Positions 25,465-35,503 are shown, numbered from the stretch's first letter. The stretch: DNA of 64,000 bases from Burkholderiales bacterium (GCA_024235755.1 JACKLV010000013.1:1-64000), one strand, 5' to 3'. The notes: generated by a model not told the origin, from the sequence alone. Numbers and translations are program-made.

Positions 25465-26370
25465 TCACACCGTATTATGTTTCAGCGCAGCCAGTATTCC
25501 CTGTGTAACTGTGGGGTATCGTAAAGTAACATGCAACTCCTTTTTCATGCGCGCATTGCTGATGCGCCTCGATTCGTTCATAAACGACAGCATGCCGGGT
25601 GAAATACGATCTGCGGCCTGTTTTCTGGGAATGCGCGGCGGGCGAGAAAGACCAAATTGATCGGCAACGAGATCGAAATAGTCGCCCATTTTCATTTCAG
25701 TGTCGTCGGTGGTGTTGTAAGCTCTACAAGATTTTCCGTGGTGTATGGCCGCACAGATAATATGCGCAAGGTCATCAGCATGGATATGATTGGTATAACC
25801 GTCATCGGCTGCAACAAATGCTGGCAGATTTTCCCGAATACGTTTCAGTGGCAAGCGGCTTTCGGCGTAAATACCAGGTACGCGCAATATCGAAATCGGC
25901 ACATGATTACGTACGCTCCATCTGCGAACTTGATTTTCAGCATCCACTCTACGCTTGGCCCGGTCACTGAGAGGATTCAAAGGTCTAGTTTCGTCAATCA
26001 TGGCGCCATGGCAGTCGCCATATACACCGCTGGTACTGATATAGATAAACCGTTGTGGTAAAATCCTGGGTTTAATTTTCGATTGCATTGACAGTGCCGA
26101 AAGCAAATGAGCGGTACGCGTATCCCGAATACCACGATTGGGTGGTGGTGCCAGATGAATTACTATTTGGGCGAGGCCAGCAAGTCGTCTAAGGCTAGCC
26201 GGATGATCCAGATCACCCTGGATGGAAATAACACCGGACAAGCGAAATGGTGCTGCATTATCCGGATTGCGAAATAAGCCGAAAAGCCGGTAGTTTGATT
26301 GTAAAAGCCGTACTGTGCGTAGCGCAATATCGCCGCAACCAACAATAAGCACTGTTTTTTTCATATGCAT
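25465..26370 (-). CDS. NAD(P)-dependent epimerase/dehydratase family protein (YeeZ-like SDR)
   Basis: 301 residues. Rossmann start VLIVGCGDIALRTVRLL, followed by a nucleotide-recognition region (GLFRNPDNAAPF), the STSGVYGD segment and the motif TRPLNPLSDRAKRRVDAE, where extended SDRs have Y-x-x-x-K; the Tyr/Lys pair here is not the usual one (R-A-K-R-R), so catalysis is uncertain. The YeeZ-like group has unknown substrate. AGGAAG lies 5 nt before the ATG at 26370. It is divergent from the flavin reductase gene. Confidence 0.75.
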   Translation of the reverse strand: MHMKKTVLIVGCGDIALRTVRLLQSNYRLFGLFRNPDNAAPFRLSGVISIQGDLDHPASLRRLAGLAQIVIHLAPPPNRGIRDTRTAHLLSALSMQSKIKPRILPQRFIYISTSGVYGDCHGAMIDETRPLNPLSDRAKRRVDAENQVRRWSVRNHVPISILRVPGIYAESRLPLKRIRENLPAFVAADDGYTNHIHADDLAHIICAAIHHGKSCRAYNTTDDTEMKMGDYFDLVADQFGLSRPPRIPRKQAADRISPGMLSFMNESRRISNARMKKELHVTLRYPTVTQGILAALKHNTV

Positions 26371-26408
26371 ATTTTCTTCCTGTATATTTTTAGTTCTTAA
26401 GCAATCAT

Positions 26409-27446
26409 ATGTCGCATCAAATCATTATAAAACCCAGCGAGCATGTTATGCATGTTTTACCCAAAGAAACAATTCTGCAATCTGCCTTGCGTGAGGGTTT
26501 TTCATTGCCTTATGGATGCCGTAACGGTTCTTGCGGTATCTGTAAAGGAAAAGTGTTAAGTGGTTCTGTCGACTACGGACGTTATAATGAAGAGACGTTG
26601 ACCGAAGCAGAAAAATTGGCTGGTATGGCGCTGTTTTGCTGCGCTTCGCCGCTATCCGATCTTGTCATCGAGTGCCACGAAATTGGTGCAATTAAAGATA
26701 TTGAAATCAAAACACTGCCTGTCCGTGTTGAAAAACTCGAACGTGTCGCACCAGACGTGATGATTATTTCCTTGAAGTTACCCGCCAATCAGCGCTTACA
26801 ATTTCTTGCCGGACAGTATATCGATATCCTGTTCAAAGACGGTAAACGGCGTAGTTTTTCACTTGCGAATGCGCCCCATGACGACGAAGTGTTACAGCTG
26901 CATGCGCGCAATTATCCAGGAGGTGTATTTGCTGCGCATGTATTTACCAAAATGAAAGTCAAGGATATTCTGCGTTTTGAGGGTCCGCTTGGTTCATTTT
27001 TTCTACGTGATTCAGCGGCGGATACGCCGATTATTTTTCTTGCGGGTGGCACAGGTTTCGCACCGATTAAAAGCATACTTGAACATGTTTTTTACCAGGA
27101 GGTCGGCAAGGAACACAAGCGCAGCATGAGACTTTATTGGGGCGTTCGCACCAAGGCTGATCTTTACCTGGCAGAATTGGCCGAACAATGGCAAAAGCAA
27201 CATGACCATTTTACGTTTATCCCCGTACTGTCGGATGCGTTACCCGAAGATAGCTGGCATGGCAGAACAGGATTTGTGCATGAAGCGGTCATGCAGGATT
27301 TTTCTTCGCTTGAGCATCATCAGGTATATGCCTGTGGTTCTCCGGTAATGGTTAAAGCCGCCTATGAAGATTTTACTGCTTTGCGCAAGCTCCCCAAAGA
27401 CGGCTTCTTTTCCGATGTGTTTACGCCTTCAACCAGTCAACCTTAA
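26409..27446 (+). CDS. 2Fe-2S ferredoxin / FAD-NAD(P)H reductase (AscD/Fre-like)
   Basis: 345 residues. N-terminal plant-type ferredoxin (about 1-90) with the cluster motif GCRNGSCGICKG and the fourth Cys in ALFCCASP. Then the FAD domain (RSFSLANAP, the RxYS-type flavin motif) and the NAD domain (IIFLAGGTGFAPIKSI, VYACGSPVMVKAA). It passes electrons from NAD(P)H through FAD and 2Fe-2S to an unnamed acceptor. Relatives are called CDP-6-deoxy-glucoseen reductase, but no sugar genes are nearby, so that name should not be transferred. A ubiquinone or oxygenase partner is possible. Confidence 0.85.
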   Translation: MSHQIIIKPSEHVMHVLPKETILQSALREGFSLPYGCRNGSCGICKGKVLSGSVDYGRYNEETLTEAEKLAGMALFCCASPLSDLVIECHEIGAIKDIEIKTLPVRVEKLERVAPDVMIISLKLPANQRLQFLAGQYIDILFKDGKRRSFSLANAPHDDEVLQLHARNYPGGVFAAHVFTKMKVKDILRFEGPLGSFFLRDSAADTPIIFLAGGTGFAPIKSILEHVFYQEVGKEHKRSMRLYWGVRTKADLYLAELAEQWQKQHDHFTFIPVLSDALPEDSWHGRTGFVHEAVMQDFSSLEHHQVYACGSPVMVKAAYEDFTALRKLPKDGFFSDVFTPSTSQP

Positions 27447-27504
27447 CGAACTCACATTCTCACTTGGTCCAGTCATAGCAATGCATCTGACGTGGAATGG
27501 CATG

Positions 27505-28683
27505 TTACTTGCTCGAACCATTCTGCTTTAAGGTTAACTCAAGCGCTTTATTATATTGATCCATGGCCAGCTCATGCTTACCAAGCTTTTCATTCAACTG
27601 TGCCAAAGCAAAATGCGCAATTGGCGTTGGTTCTACAGATAAGCTGGCTTCAAGATAGTTTTGTGCTTTGCCCCAAAGCTCGCAGTGTGTGCATAACTTG
27701 CCAAGCGTTAACAGCAAACCCGCATTATTCGGCTGCGCTTTCAGCCAGACTTCGGCGCATTCTATCTGCCTGTTGACATGATAGTTTAAGCATTCTGAAT
27801 ACAATGCAATTAATTCTGGATTCCAGTCTGTTTGCACGTTTTGTTCAATGATTTTATGTGCAGTCGTACAATCTCCTGTAACAATATAGGCGCGAGTTGC
27901 AGCAACTGCTATACGACTGCTTTTCTGCTCTGTTTCTGACAGACTGTGCCAGTATTTATTCAAATCGTCGAGATTGCCGGTTTTGGCCTTGAAATTTTCC
28001 AAATGAGCCTGATGCTGTATGCTTTCGTAATGCTTTTTATTCAGCGGATGACGATGGATCAAAATACGGCCGATTTCAAGTACAGCTTCCCAGTTACCGG
28101 CCTGTCGCTGCGCTTCCATTTCTAGTTCCAGAACGGCAGTAGGCTGCAATCCACCGGTGGAATATAAGTTCTGTAGGGTGTTTAGCGCTTCCTGATAATT
28201 GCCGTCATTGAGCAGTATTTCAGCCTTGGTCACCAGCCGTAGTGTTCGCTCGTCCTGCAAATCTTGTTCTGTTTTTTCCAGTAGCTTGTTTCGCGTTGAA
28301 ATGTCAGCTGTTTGTTGTGCCGAGCGTATCGCGATTACTGAATTTATGGCTTTGGTCAGTGGAGTTTTAGCTAGTTTAAAGCCTTTCGCAGCACACTTTT
28401 TGGCATAATCATAATCACCTTCAAAAAAAGCTTTTACACCCGTCTGCATCAAAGATTCTGCTCTGATCTCACGGCGATTCAACAGTCCGCTCAAAATACG
28501 AATCAGAATATAAAAAACAATAAAAGTTGCAAAGAACCCCGCTATAGCATAATCGAGGGGCAACTCAAATTTTTCAAATTCTGGTACTTCTACGACGAGA
28601 TGACCTGTCCCATATTCTTCGATTGCCAGCGCAACGGCAACTGCTGCAGCAAACAGTACTAACACCCAAAGTATCAGTCTCAT
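27505..28683 (-). CDS. hemY: HemY-type membrane protein with tetratricopeptide repeats
   Basis: 392 residues. Two N-terminal membrane segments (about 1-22 and 45-65) enclose the HemY N-domain motif YGTGHLVVEVPEFEKFELP; the C-terminal two thirds are TPR-like helical repeats (GNYQEALNTLQNLY; LGKHELAMDQYNKALEL). The name HemY here is the proteobacterial membrane protein linked to the hem cluster, not protoporphyrinogen oxidase. Its job is unknown; a scaffold for tetrapyrrole enzymes has been suggested. It follows hemD after 182 nt. The usual hemX gene between hemD and hemY is missing. Confidence 0.85.
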   Translation of the reverse strand: MRLILWVLVLFAAAVAVALAIEEYGTGHLVVEVPEFEKFELPLDYAIAGFFATFIVFYILIRILSGLLNRREIRAESLMQTGVKAFFEGDYDYAKKCAAKGFKLAKTPLTKAINSVIAIRSAQQTADISTRNKLLEKTEQDLQDERTLRLVTKAEILLNDGNYQEALNTLQNLYSTGGLQPTAVLELEMEAQRQAGNWEAVLEIGRILIHRHPLNKKHYESIQHQAHLENFKAKTGNLDDLNKYWHSLSETEQKSSRIAVAATRAYIVTGDCTTAHKIIEQNVQTDWNPELIALYSECLNYHVNRQIECAEVWLKAQPNNAGLLLTLGKLCTHCELWGKAQNYLEASLSVEPTPIAHFALAQLNEKLGKHELAMDQYNKALELTLKQNGSSK

Positions 28684-28865
28684 ATCCTCTCCTTGTTATT
28701 ACTGGCATCCCAAATCAGCTTGCATCCATCTATGTATGTAACCTCAATTTTCTAAGCAACTCATTTAGGGCTCAGACTTTTCAATACAAATCCATCAACA
28801 ACGTTTGATACTCCCCATTAGAACACATAAACCATTTAGACTGGTTTCATGCGAACAACACTGTT

Positions 28866-29684
28866 TCAGAAAAACAACAACTTTTTATTGTAACCACAAA
28901 AAAAATCCTGTATGCCCTGCAGTATACCTTGATCTCCGCTGCCTGACGTTTGTACCACTGTTTCAAGCCCGGCTTTCCGGGCTTTGCTGGCAATGCGTTC
29001 GTGTGCAGTGAATACAGGTGTTATTTTCAGCAATTGTTGGCCATGGAGGCCAATTATGTCAAATAAATTTTGCAATCCTTCCGAGCTTGTGATAACAACA
29101 GCGTTGATTTTGTTCTGCGACCAGTTTGATATCAGCCAGCTAGGATCATTATCGGGTTTGCTGCGTTGATAGCACTCCGCATATTCCAGCAAAGCGCCAC
29201 GTTGTATCAATGTATCACCAAGTAATGGCCGACCGCCGTTGCCACGAAAAATAACCACATGTTTTCCTGTTACGCGCTGTAATGCACTCTGCTCAAGTAG
29301 CGCTTCGCTGTCGAAACGGTTTTCGGGGGTAATGACTTCTTCAATCCCATATTTTTTTAACGCATGCGCTGTACCTTTGCCAACGGCGGCAATTTTCATG
29401 TGTACAGGCAATGGATCAAGCGTTCCATGGTGTGATCGAATCAGTGGTATGGTTTTTTCCACGGCGTTGGGACTGACAAAAATCGCCAGATCAAACGTAT
29501 CCAGACGCTGAATAATTTCTAGCAGTGGCTTTTGATCTTTAATCTCAGAAATTTCCAATACCGGGAAAATCACCGGATTACCTCCCAGTTTGCGAATACT
29601 TTCAGCCAGAAAAGCGCATTGGTGCTCAGGCCTGGTTACCAGTACATTGATTCCTTGTAAAGGCCCGTGCTGAATCATCGTCAC
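28866..29684 (-). CDS. hemD: uroporphyrinogen-III synthase
   Basis: 272 residues of the HEM4 fold: two alpha/beta domains, with VLVTRPEHQ at the start, VSPNAVEKT (about 89), VGKGTAHALKKYG (about 117) and VVITSSEGLQNL near 195. It closes and inverts ring D of hydroxymethylbilane to make uroporphyrinogen III. The start overlaps the hemC stop by 4 nt, so the two consecutive enzymes are co-translated. The C-terminal tail (FFCGYNKKLLFF) is odd for the family and comes just where hemX usually follows, so the end could have been altered when hemX was lost. Family call is firm. Confidence 0.9.
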   Translation of the reverse strand: MTMIQHGPLQGINVLVTRPEHQCAFLAESIRKLGGNPVIFPVLEISEIKDQKPLLEIIQRLDTFDLAIFVSPNAVEKTIPLIRSHHGTLDPLPVHMKIAAVGKGTAHALKKYGIEEVITPENRFDSEALLEQSALQRVTGKHVVIFRGNGGRPLLGDTLIQRGALLEYAECYQRSKPDNDPSWLISNWSQNKINAVVITSSEGLQNLFDIIGLHGQQLLKITPVFTAHERIASKARKAGLETVVQTSGSGDQGILQGIQDFFCGYNKKLLFF

Positions 29685-30634
29685 CAGCCGTTCTGAGTTT
29701 CAATAGCAGCAAGAATTTTGTCGGCACCTTGTGCAATCAGGTTGTGCGCCATTTGTTCCCCAAGGTCTTCTCCATTTTCCGGGTTTCCGCTTGATGCATC
29801 ACGTACAAAATGCGTGCCATCGGGACTGGCAACAAAGCCACGTAATGTCAACTGGTCATTTTCAATTTCAGCAAATGCGCCGAGTGGAATCTGACAACTG
29901 CCGCCCAACACGCGGCTCATGGCGCGTTCTGCTGTAACACAATAGGCTGTTTCCTGATGATGCAACGGTTGCAATAAAGCAACAAGGTCGGAGCGGTCAT
30001 GACGACACTCAATACCTAATGCACCCTGCCCGACTGCGGGCAAGCTCTGTTCAGGATTCAGCAACGCTGTGATACGGTCGGACAAATCGAGTCGCTTCAA
30101 TCCGGCGGCAGCCAGGATAATAGCGGCATACTGATCTTCATCCAGCTTCCGTAAGCGGGTTTGCACATTACCTCGCAATGGTTTGACATTCAAGTGTGGA
30201 AATTGTGCCCGCAACTGGCTCTCACGCCGTAAGCTGGAAGTGCCGACAATACTGCCCGTAGGCAATCCGTCAAGATTTTTGTATCGATTGGAAACAAACG
30301 CATCGCGTGGATCTTCGCGTTCGGTGATAGTTGCCAAGGTAAAACCTTCAGGAACATTCATTGGCATGTCTTTCATGGAATGCACGGCAATGTCCGCGCG
30401 TCCGTCTTCGAGAGCCTGTTCCAATTCTTTGATAAAAAGACCTTTTCCGCCAATTTTTGATAGCGATTGGTCGAGTATCTGATCCCCTTTGGTTGTCATG
30501 CCGAGTATGTTAACTTCGGTTTGCGGGTATAATTGGATTAAACGTTGCCGAATATGTTTGGCCTGCCACATGGCAAGCAGGCTTTCACGAGATGCGATAA
30601 TTATGCGCTTTGGAATGTTAAATGAGCTGGACAT
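29681..30634 (-). CDS. hemC: hydroxymethylbilane synthase (porphobilinogen deaminase)
   Basis: 317 residues, normal length. It links four porphobilinogens into hydroxymethylbilane in the cytoplasm on a dipyrromethane cofactor. Visible: the N-terminal SRESLLAMWQAKHIRQRL, KDMPMNVPEGF with the active-site Asp (about 90, HSMKDMP), the Arg-rich TSSLRRESQLRAQFP and RGNVQTRLRKLD, and the cofactor-bearing Cys in GGSCQIPLGAFA (about 250). Immediately followed by hemD. Confidence 0.96.
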   Translation of the reverse strand: MSSSFNIPKRIIIASRESLLAMWQAKHIRQRLIQLYPQTEVNILGMTTKGDQILDQSLSKIGGKGLFIKELEQALEDGRADIAVHSMKDMPMNVPEGFTLATITEREDPRDAFVSNRYKNLDGLPTGSIVGTSSLRRESQLRAQFPHLNVKPLRGNVQTRLRKLDEDQYAAIILAAAGLKRLDLSDRITALLNPEQSLPAVGQGALGIECRHDRSDLVALLQPLHHQETAYCVTAERAMSRVLGGSCQIPLGAFAEIENDQLTLRGFVASPDGTHFVRDASSGNPENGEDLGEQMAHNLIAQGADKILAAIETQNGW

Positions 30635-30785
30635 TCAATAAAAAATAATAAAAATGATAGAAATCTCTATATTGATCAATCAATCATTCTAGCATGACCC
30701 AAGCTGGCTTGGACAAACACTGACAGCTCCAGGCACGAATTTAAGGCAATATCAAAAAATTTTATACTAGAGGCGAAGTAACACT

Positions 30786-33578
30786 ATGCATATTGTAGGT
30801 TTTGAAAATCATCCCGAAAACGAGTCTCCTGATGACAAGGATTTGCCGCTTCGAGAAGATATTCGCTTATTAGGTCGCATACTGGGAGAAATTCTGCGGG
30901 AACAGGAAGGAGATGCATCGTTCGATCTGGTGGAAAAAATCCGGCAGACTGCCATTCGTTTTCATCGGGAGCAGGATCCACAAGCCCGCCAGGAACTCGA
31001 TCAGATACTTACAAAACTCAGTAATAGAGCGACTGTCGTGGTAGTACGCGCTTTTAGTTATTTTTCTCAACTTTCGAATATTGCCGAAGATGTGCATCAT
31101 AACCGACGCCGCCGTGCCCATCTTTGTGCAGGGTCGCCTCCCCAGGCCGGGAGTGTGACATTGTCTTTGAAACGGGTTTTCGAAAGAGATATCGACAGTG
31201 AGTCGCTGGCCAAATTTTTTGCCAAAGCGATCGTTTCTCCAGTGTTGACCGCGCATCCAACTGAAGTTCAGCGCAGGAGTATTCTGGACTGTCAGCTGAC
31301 GATCGAACGCTTATTGAGGGAACGCGCACTCACTCAGTTGACACCAAATGAAGAGCGCCAGAATGAGGAAAATTTACGCGCCATGATTCAGATTCTATGG
31401 CTAACGCGAATGTTGCGGTCGGTACGTTTGTCTGTGCATGATGAAATCGATAATGGGCTGGCATATTACAGCTATACCTTTTTGTCGCAAGTGCCATATA
31501 TCTACGCAAAGATAGAAAATTTGCTAGAACGCCATATGGGCGACAAAGCGCCGCGGGTAAATTCATTTCTGCGTATTGGCAGCTGGATTGGCGGCGACAG
31601 GGATGGCAATCCGTTCGTGACCCATCAGGTGATGCTGTATGCGGTGGAACAACAATCGGCATTGGCGCTCGATTATTACATTGAGGAAGTGGAAAGAGTC
31701 GGCCACACCATGAGCCTTGCAGAACGGCTCATCAATATTACCGATGAACTGGAAGAACTGGCAGCCGCATGTCCTGAAGTTCCGGCCTGCCGTATTGATG
31801 AACCGTATCGTCGCGCATTCATCGGCATCAGCGCACGCCTGGCGGCAACCAGCCAACAACTGGGCCATACTGTGTGGCAAAGGGAGGTGATAGATGGTGC
31901 CGCACCTTATGCGGACAGTGCCGAATTTGTGCATGATCTTGACACGATTATCAAATCACTCAAACATCACCAGGCAAACTCGATAGCGCGCGGCGCATTA
32001 CGTAATTTGCGACGGGCCGCAGATGTTTTTGGTTTTCATCTGGCGCCGTTGGATATGCGTCAACATAGCAAAGTGCATGAACAAGTTGTTGCCGAATTGT
32101 TTGAACAGGCAACGCATGGACAGAATTATTTCGAAATGTCAAACGATGAACGTGTTGACTGGTTGCTTAATGAGATTAGTAGCCCGCGTCCGCTGCTTTC
32201 ACCATACTTGGAATATTCTGAATCCACACAAAATGAATTACGTATTCTGCAAATGGCTGCGGAAATTCATCGCCGTTTTGGACACGCGGCCATTCCCAAC
32301 TACATTATTTCCATGACAACTCATGTTATTGATGTATTGGAAGTAGCGTTGCTGCTAAAGGAAGTTGGCTTGCTGCAGGCCGGAGAAAATCCGCATCTTG
32401 GTCTAAATATTATTCCATTGTTTGAAACCATTACAGATTTGTGTGGTTGCGGCGAGATTATGGATCGGCTGTTTTCTTTGTCTTACTACAAAAAACTGCT
32501 GTTCTCGCGTGGCAATGTGCAGGAAGTCATGCTGGGCTACTCTGACAGCAATAAAGACGGCGGCTTTATCACCTCAAATTGGGAAATTTACAAAGCTGAA
32601 ATCGAGTTGACCAAAGTATTCGCCAAGCATCAAATTGAATTAAGGCTTTTTCATGGACGCGGCGGTACTGTCGGCCGTGGAGGCGGCCCTAGCTATCAAG
32701 GCATTATGGCGCAGCCACCGGGAAGTGTTAACGGCCAGATTCGTGTCACAGAACAAGGTGAGGTTATCAGCAGCAAATATGCCGAGCCGGAGATTGGCCG
32801 GCGTAATCTTGAAACGCTGGTAGCCGCCACCATTGAATCGACATTACTAGGAAATGACCCGATTGGCGACAATGCCGAGCGTTATTATCAAGCTATGGAA
32901 AACCTTGCCGTCCATTCATTCAAGGCTTATCGTAATCTGGTATTTGAAACGCCCGGCTTCAAGCAGTTTTTTCAGGAATCCACGCCGATACGTGAAATTT
33001 CCGGTTTGCATATCGGCAGCCGCCCTGCATCTCGTAAGGCGTCGGACGAAATCGAGGATTTACGCGCCATTCCATGGGTTTTCAGCTGGGGACTGAACCG
33101 TGTCATGATTCCGGGTTGGTACGGTTTTGGGCATGCGGTTGAAGCTTTTTTGCAAGATGATCAAACTGGACAAGGTTTGGAATTGCTGCAGGAAATGTAT
33201 CAGACATGGCCATTTATGCAGACCTTGTTATCAAATATGGATATGGTGCTGGCCAAAACGGATATGGGCATTGCTTCCCGGTATGCGGAATTGGTAACCG
33301 ATGCGAATTTACGAGATCATATCTTTGGGCATATTCTGGATGAGTGGACACGCTGTATCAAATGGCTATTTGCCATCACTGGGAATACCAAGCTGTTGCA
33401 AGATAATCCAACGTTGGCACGTAGTATTCATAACCGCACGCCTTATATTGATCCGCTCAACCATTTGCAAGTCGAGTTACTGCGGCGTTATCGGTCCGGC
33501 GAAGACAGCGATGAAATTAAACGTTCAATTCATTTGACGATTAATGGCGTAACATCCGGGTTACGCAACAGCGGTTGA
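30786..33578 (+). CDS. ppc: phosphoenolpyruvate carboxylase
   Basis: 930 residues. It adds bicarbonate to phosphoenolpyruvate to give oxaloacetate, the anaplerotic step. Visible: VLTAHPTEVQRRSI with the active-site His (about 157), IGGDRDGNPFVT (about 265), GYSDSNKDGG with the catalytic Lys (about 582), FHGRGGTVGRGGGP, the essential loop (about 622), and the C-terminal NGVTSGLRNSG, where the last residues make the aspartate-inhibited conformation. It stands alone, divergent from hemC, and a possible -10 (TATACT) lies about 20 nt before the start. Confidence 0.97.
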   Translation: MHIVGFENHPENESPDDKDLPLREDIRLLGRILGEILREQEGDASFDLVEKIRQTAIRFHREQDPQARQELDQILTKLSNRATVVVVRAFSYFSQLSNIAEDVHHNRRRRAHLCAGSPPQAGSVTLSLKRVFERDIDSESLAKFFAKAIVSPVLTAHPTEVQRRSILDCQLTIERLLRERALTQLTPNEERQNEENLRAMIQILWLTRMLRSVRLSVHDEIDNGLAYYSYTFLSQVPYIYAKIENLLERHMGDKAPRVNSFLRIGSWIGGDRDGNPFVTHQVMLYAVEQQSALALDYYIEEVERVGHTMSLAERLINITDELEELAAACPEVPACRIDEPYRRAFIGISARLAATSQQLGHTVWQREVIDGAAPYADSAEFVHDLDTIIKSLKHHQANSIARGALRNLRRAADVFGFHLAPLDMRQHSKVHEQVVAELFEQATHGQNYFEMSNDERVDWLLNEISSPRPLLSPYLEYSESTQNELRILQMAAEIHRRFGHAAIPNYIISMTTHVIDVLEVALLLKEVGLLQAGENPHLGLNIIPLFETITDLCGCGEIMDRLFSLSYYKKLLFSRGNVQEVMLGYSDSNKDGGFITSNWEIYKAEIELTKVFAKHQIELRLFHGRGGTVGRGGGPSYQGIMAQPPGSVNGQIRVTEQGEVISSKYAEPEIGRRNLETLVAATIESTLLGNDPIGDNAERYYQAMENLAVHSFKAYRNLVFETPGFKQFFQESTPIREISGLHIGSRPASRKASDEIEDLRAIPWVFSWGLNRVMIPGWYGFGHAVEAFLQDDQTGQGLELLQEMYQTWPFMQTLLSNMDMVLAKTDMGIASRYAELVTDANLRDHIFGHILDEWTRCIKWLFAITGNTKLLQDNPTLARSIHNRTPYIDPLNHLQVELLRRYRSGEDSDEIKRSIHLTINGVTSGLRNSG

Positions 33579-33619
33579 TCTATCTATCCTAACTACATTC
33601 CATAGAATCATATATTCGC

Positions 33620-34921
33620 ATGAAAAAATATATCTTTGTTTTACTGATCAGTATTTATTCGCAAAGTGTATTTGCTTCACTTGCAATTCAATTTTGGCAG
33701 ACTTCAGCTGGAGCGCGTGTTTATTTTGTGGAGAATCACGCCCTTCCCATAGTGGACGTCAGTATCGAGTTTGCGGCTGGCAGCAGCAAGGATACCCCTG
33801 AAAAATCAGGTTTGGCAAACCTGACACGACGGATGTTAAAGCTCGGCGCAGGCGGTTTATCTGAAGATGAAATCGCAAACGCACTGGCCGATGTAGGCGC
33901 TCAGCTAGGTTCAAATTTTGATGCGGATCGTGCGGGTATTTCGCTTCGTACTTTAAGTCATAGTCGCGAACGTAAACAGGCACTGGATATTTTTTCCCGC
34001 ATCATACAGCATCCTGAATTTCCACAGGATATTCTGCAGCGCGAAAAAAACAGAATAATCGCCAGTATCAAAGAATCAAGCACCAAACCAGATTACATCG
34101 CCGGACTCACGCTTATGAAAATGCTCTATGGCGATCATCCTTACGGATTGAATGGGCCGGGTGAGATAGATACCGTCGCAGCATTGCAGCTAAAAGATCT
34201 GCATAAGTTTTACCAGTCTCACTATGTGGCTGCCAATGCGGTGATTGCCATTATTGGCGATATCAGTAAACAGGAAGCAGCCGGCATTGCAGAATCACTG
34301 ACAAATGATCTGCCGCATAAATTAGACAGCAGCTCGATACCACCCGTTAAAGATCCACGCGGGCAGATTAAGCGTATTGCTCATCCCGCAACACAAAGTC
34401 ATATTCAACTTGCGCACCCCGGCATGCGCAGAAGTGATCCGGATTATTTTCCGCTGTTGGTCGGTAATTATATCTTGGGCGGTGGTGGTTTTGTATCACG
34501 TCTGATGGAGGAAATCCGCCAGCAAAGAGGGCTGGCTTACAGCGTATATAGTTTCTTTGCGCCACTACGTGAAAAAGGACCGTTTCAGATTGGTCTGCAG
34601 ACAAAAAAGGAACAATCAGAAGAAGCCCTTGCATTAACGCAAGCCGTATTAAAAGATTTTATCGCCAAAGGACCAAGTGAGCAGGAATTAATCGCAGCCA
34701 AGCAAAACCTGATTGGTGGCTTTCCATTAAGGCTTGACAGTAATTCGAAAATACTGGGTTATCTTGCCATGATAGGTTTTTATAACCTGCCATTGACGTA
34801 TCTTGATGATTACTTAAAGGCTGTCGAAGCTGTAACCACCGCACAAATCAAAGATGCATTCTCCCGTCGTATCCATCCGGAACATATAGTGACTGTGATA
34901 GTCGGGGCGGTTGATGAATAA
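33620..34921 (+). CDS. M16 (insulinase) family protein, non-catalytic partner type
   Basis: 433 residues: signal peptide about 1-19 (QSVFA), then two M16 halves. The HxxEH zinc motif should fall in the segment KSGLANLTRRMLKLG (about 56-70) but both His and the Glu are absent, while the R/Y substrate motif is kept as RLMEEIRQQRGLAYSVYSFF (about 294). This is the pattern of the inactive subunit of two-component M16 peptidases (like the alpha subunit of mitochondrial processing peptidase). In betaproteobacteria the zinc-bearing subunit usually sits just upstream; here ppc is upstream, so the partner is missing from this place. rsmD starts 15 nt later. Confidence 0.85.
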   Translation: MKKYIFVLLISIYSQSVFASLAIQFWQTSAGARVYFVENHALPIVDVSIEFAAGSSKDTPEKSGLANLTRRMLKLGAGGLSEDEIANALADVGAQLGSNFDADRAGISLRTLSHSRERKQALDIFSRIIQHPEFPQDILQREKNRIIASIKESSTKPDYIAGLTLMKMLYGDHPYGLNGPGEIDTVAALQLKDLHKFYQSHYVAANAVIAIIGDISKQEAAGIAESLTNDLPHKLDSSSIPPVKDPRGQIKRIAHPATQSHIQLAHPGMRRSDPDYFPLLVGNYILGGGGFVSRLMEEIRQQRGLAYSVYSFFAPLREKGPFQIGLQTKKEQSEEALALTQAVLKDFIAKGPSEQELIAAKQNLIGGFPLRLDSNSKILGYLAMIGFYNLPLTYLDDYLKAVEAVTTAQIKDAFSRRIHPEHIVTVIVGAVDE

Positions 34922-34936
34922 ACGGAATAATCGTTT

Positions 34937-35503
34937 ATGGTGTCGAGTCAAGGCAAGGTACGTATTATCGGTGGTTACTGGCGCAGCCGCGTGATCACTT
35001 TTCCCGCCCGCTCCGACCTGCGCCCGACACCTGATAGAGTGCGTGAAACATTATTTAACTGGCTAGGACAGGATTTGAGTGGCATGCACTGCCTCGATCT
35101 TTTTTCCGGCAGTGGCGTGCTGGGTTTTGAAGCGGCTTCACGTGGAGCAGCACAGGTGGTAATGGTAGAATCGGACAATATCGTATTTCAGGCTCTGCGG
35201 AAAAACAGAGAAGCATTAAAAGCAGGTCATATCGATTTGGTAAATATGAATGCATTGACTTTCCTGGCTGCCGACAGACGTCAGTTTGATCTTGTTTTTC
35301 TTGATCCTCCCTATCGGCTGGAATTATTGCCTGACATTCTGTCTCAACTGTCATCAAGACTTTCAAAGAGTGGCCAGGTATACATTGAAAGCGATCAACA
35401 CTGTATATTCGATGAGCAATGGCGCGTACGGCGCAAAGGAAAAGCTGGCAAGGTGAATTATCAGTTACTGAAATTGTCACTAAAAGGGGAACAACATGGA
35501 TAA
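34937..35503 (+). CDS. rsmD: 16S rRNA (guanine-966-N2)-methyltransferase
   Basis: 188 residues. The N-terminal basic stretch RIIGGYWRSRVITFPA leads into RPTPDRVRETLFNWL, then the SAM site LDLFSGSGVLGFEAASRGA and the catalytic FLDPPYRL (DPPY motif, about 121). It methylates G966 of 16S rRNA in the assembling 30S subunit. Its last 8 nt overlap the coaD start. The rsmD-coaD-ferredoxin order is conserved in proteobacteria. Confidence 0.95.
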   Translation: MVSSQGKVRIIGGYWRSRVITFPARSDLRPTPDRVRETLFNWLGQDLSGMHCLDLFSGSGVLGFEAASRGAAQVVMVESDNIVFQALRKNREALKAGHIDLVNMNALTFLAADRRQFDLVFLDPPYRLELLPDILSQLSSRLSKSGQVYIESDQHCIFDEQWRVRRKGKAGKVNYQLLKLSLKGEQHG

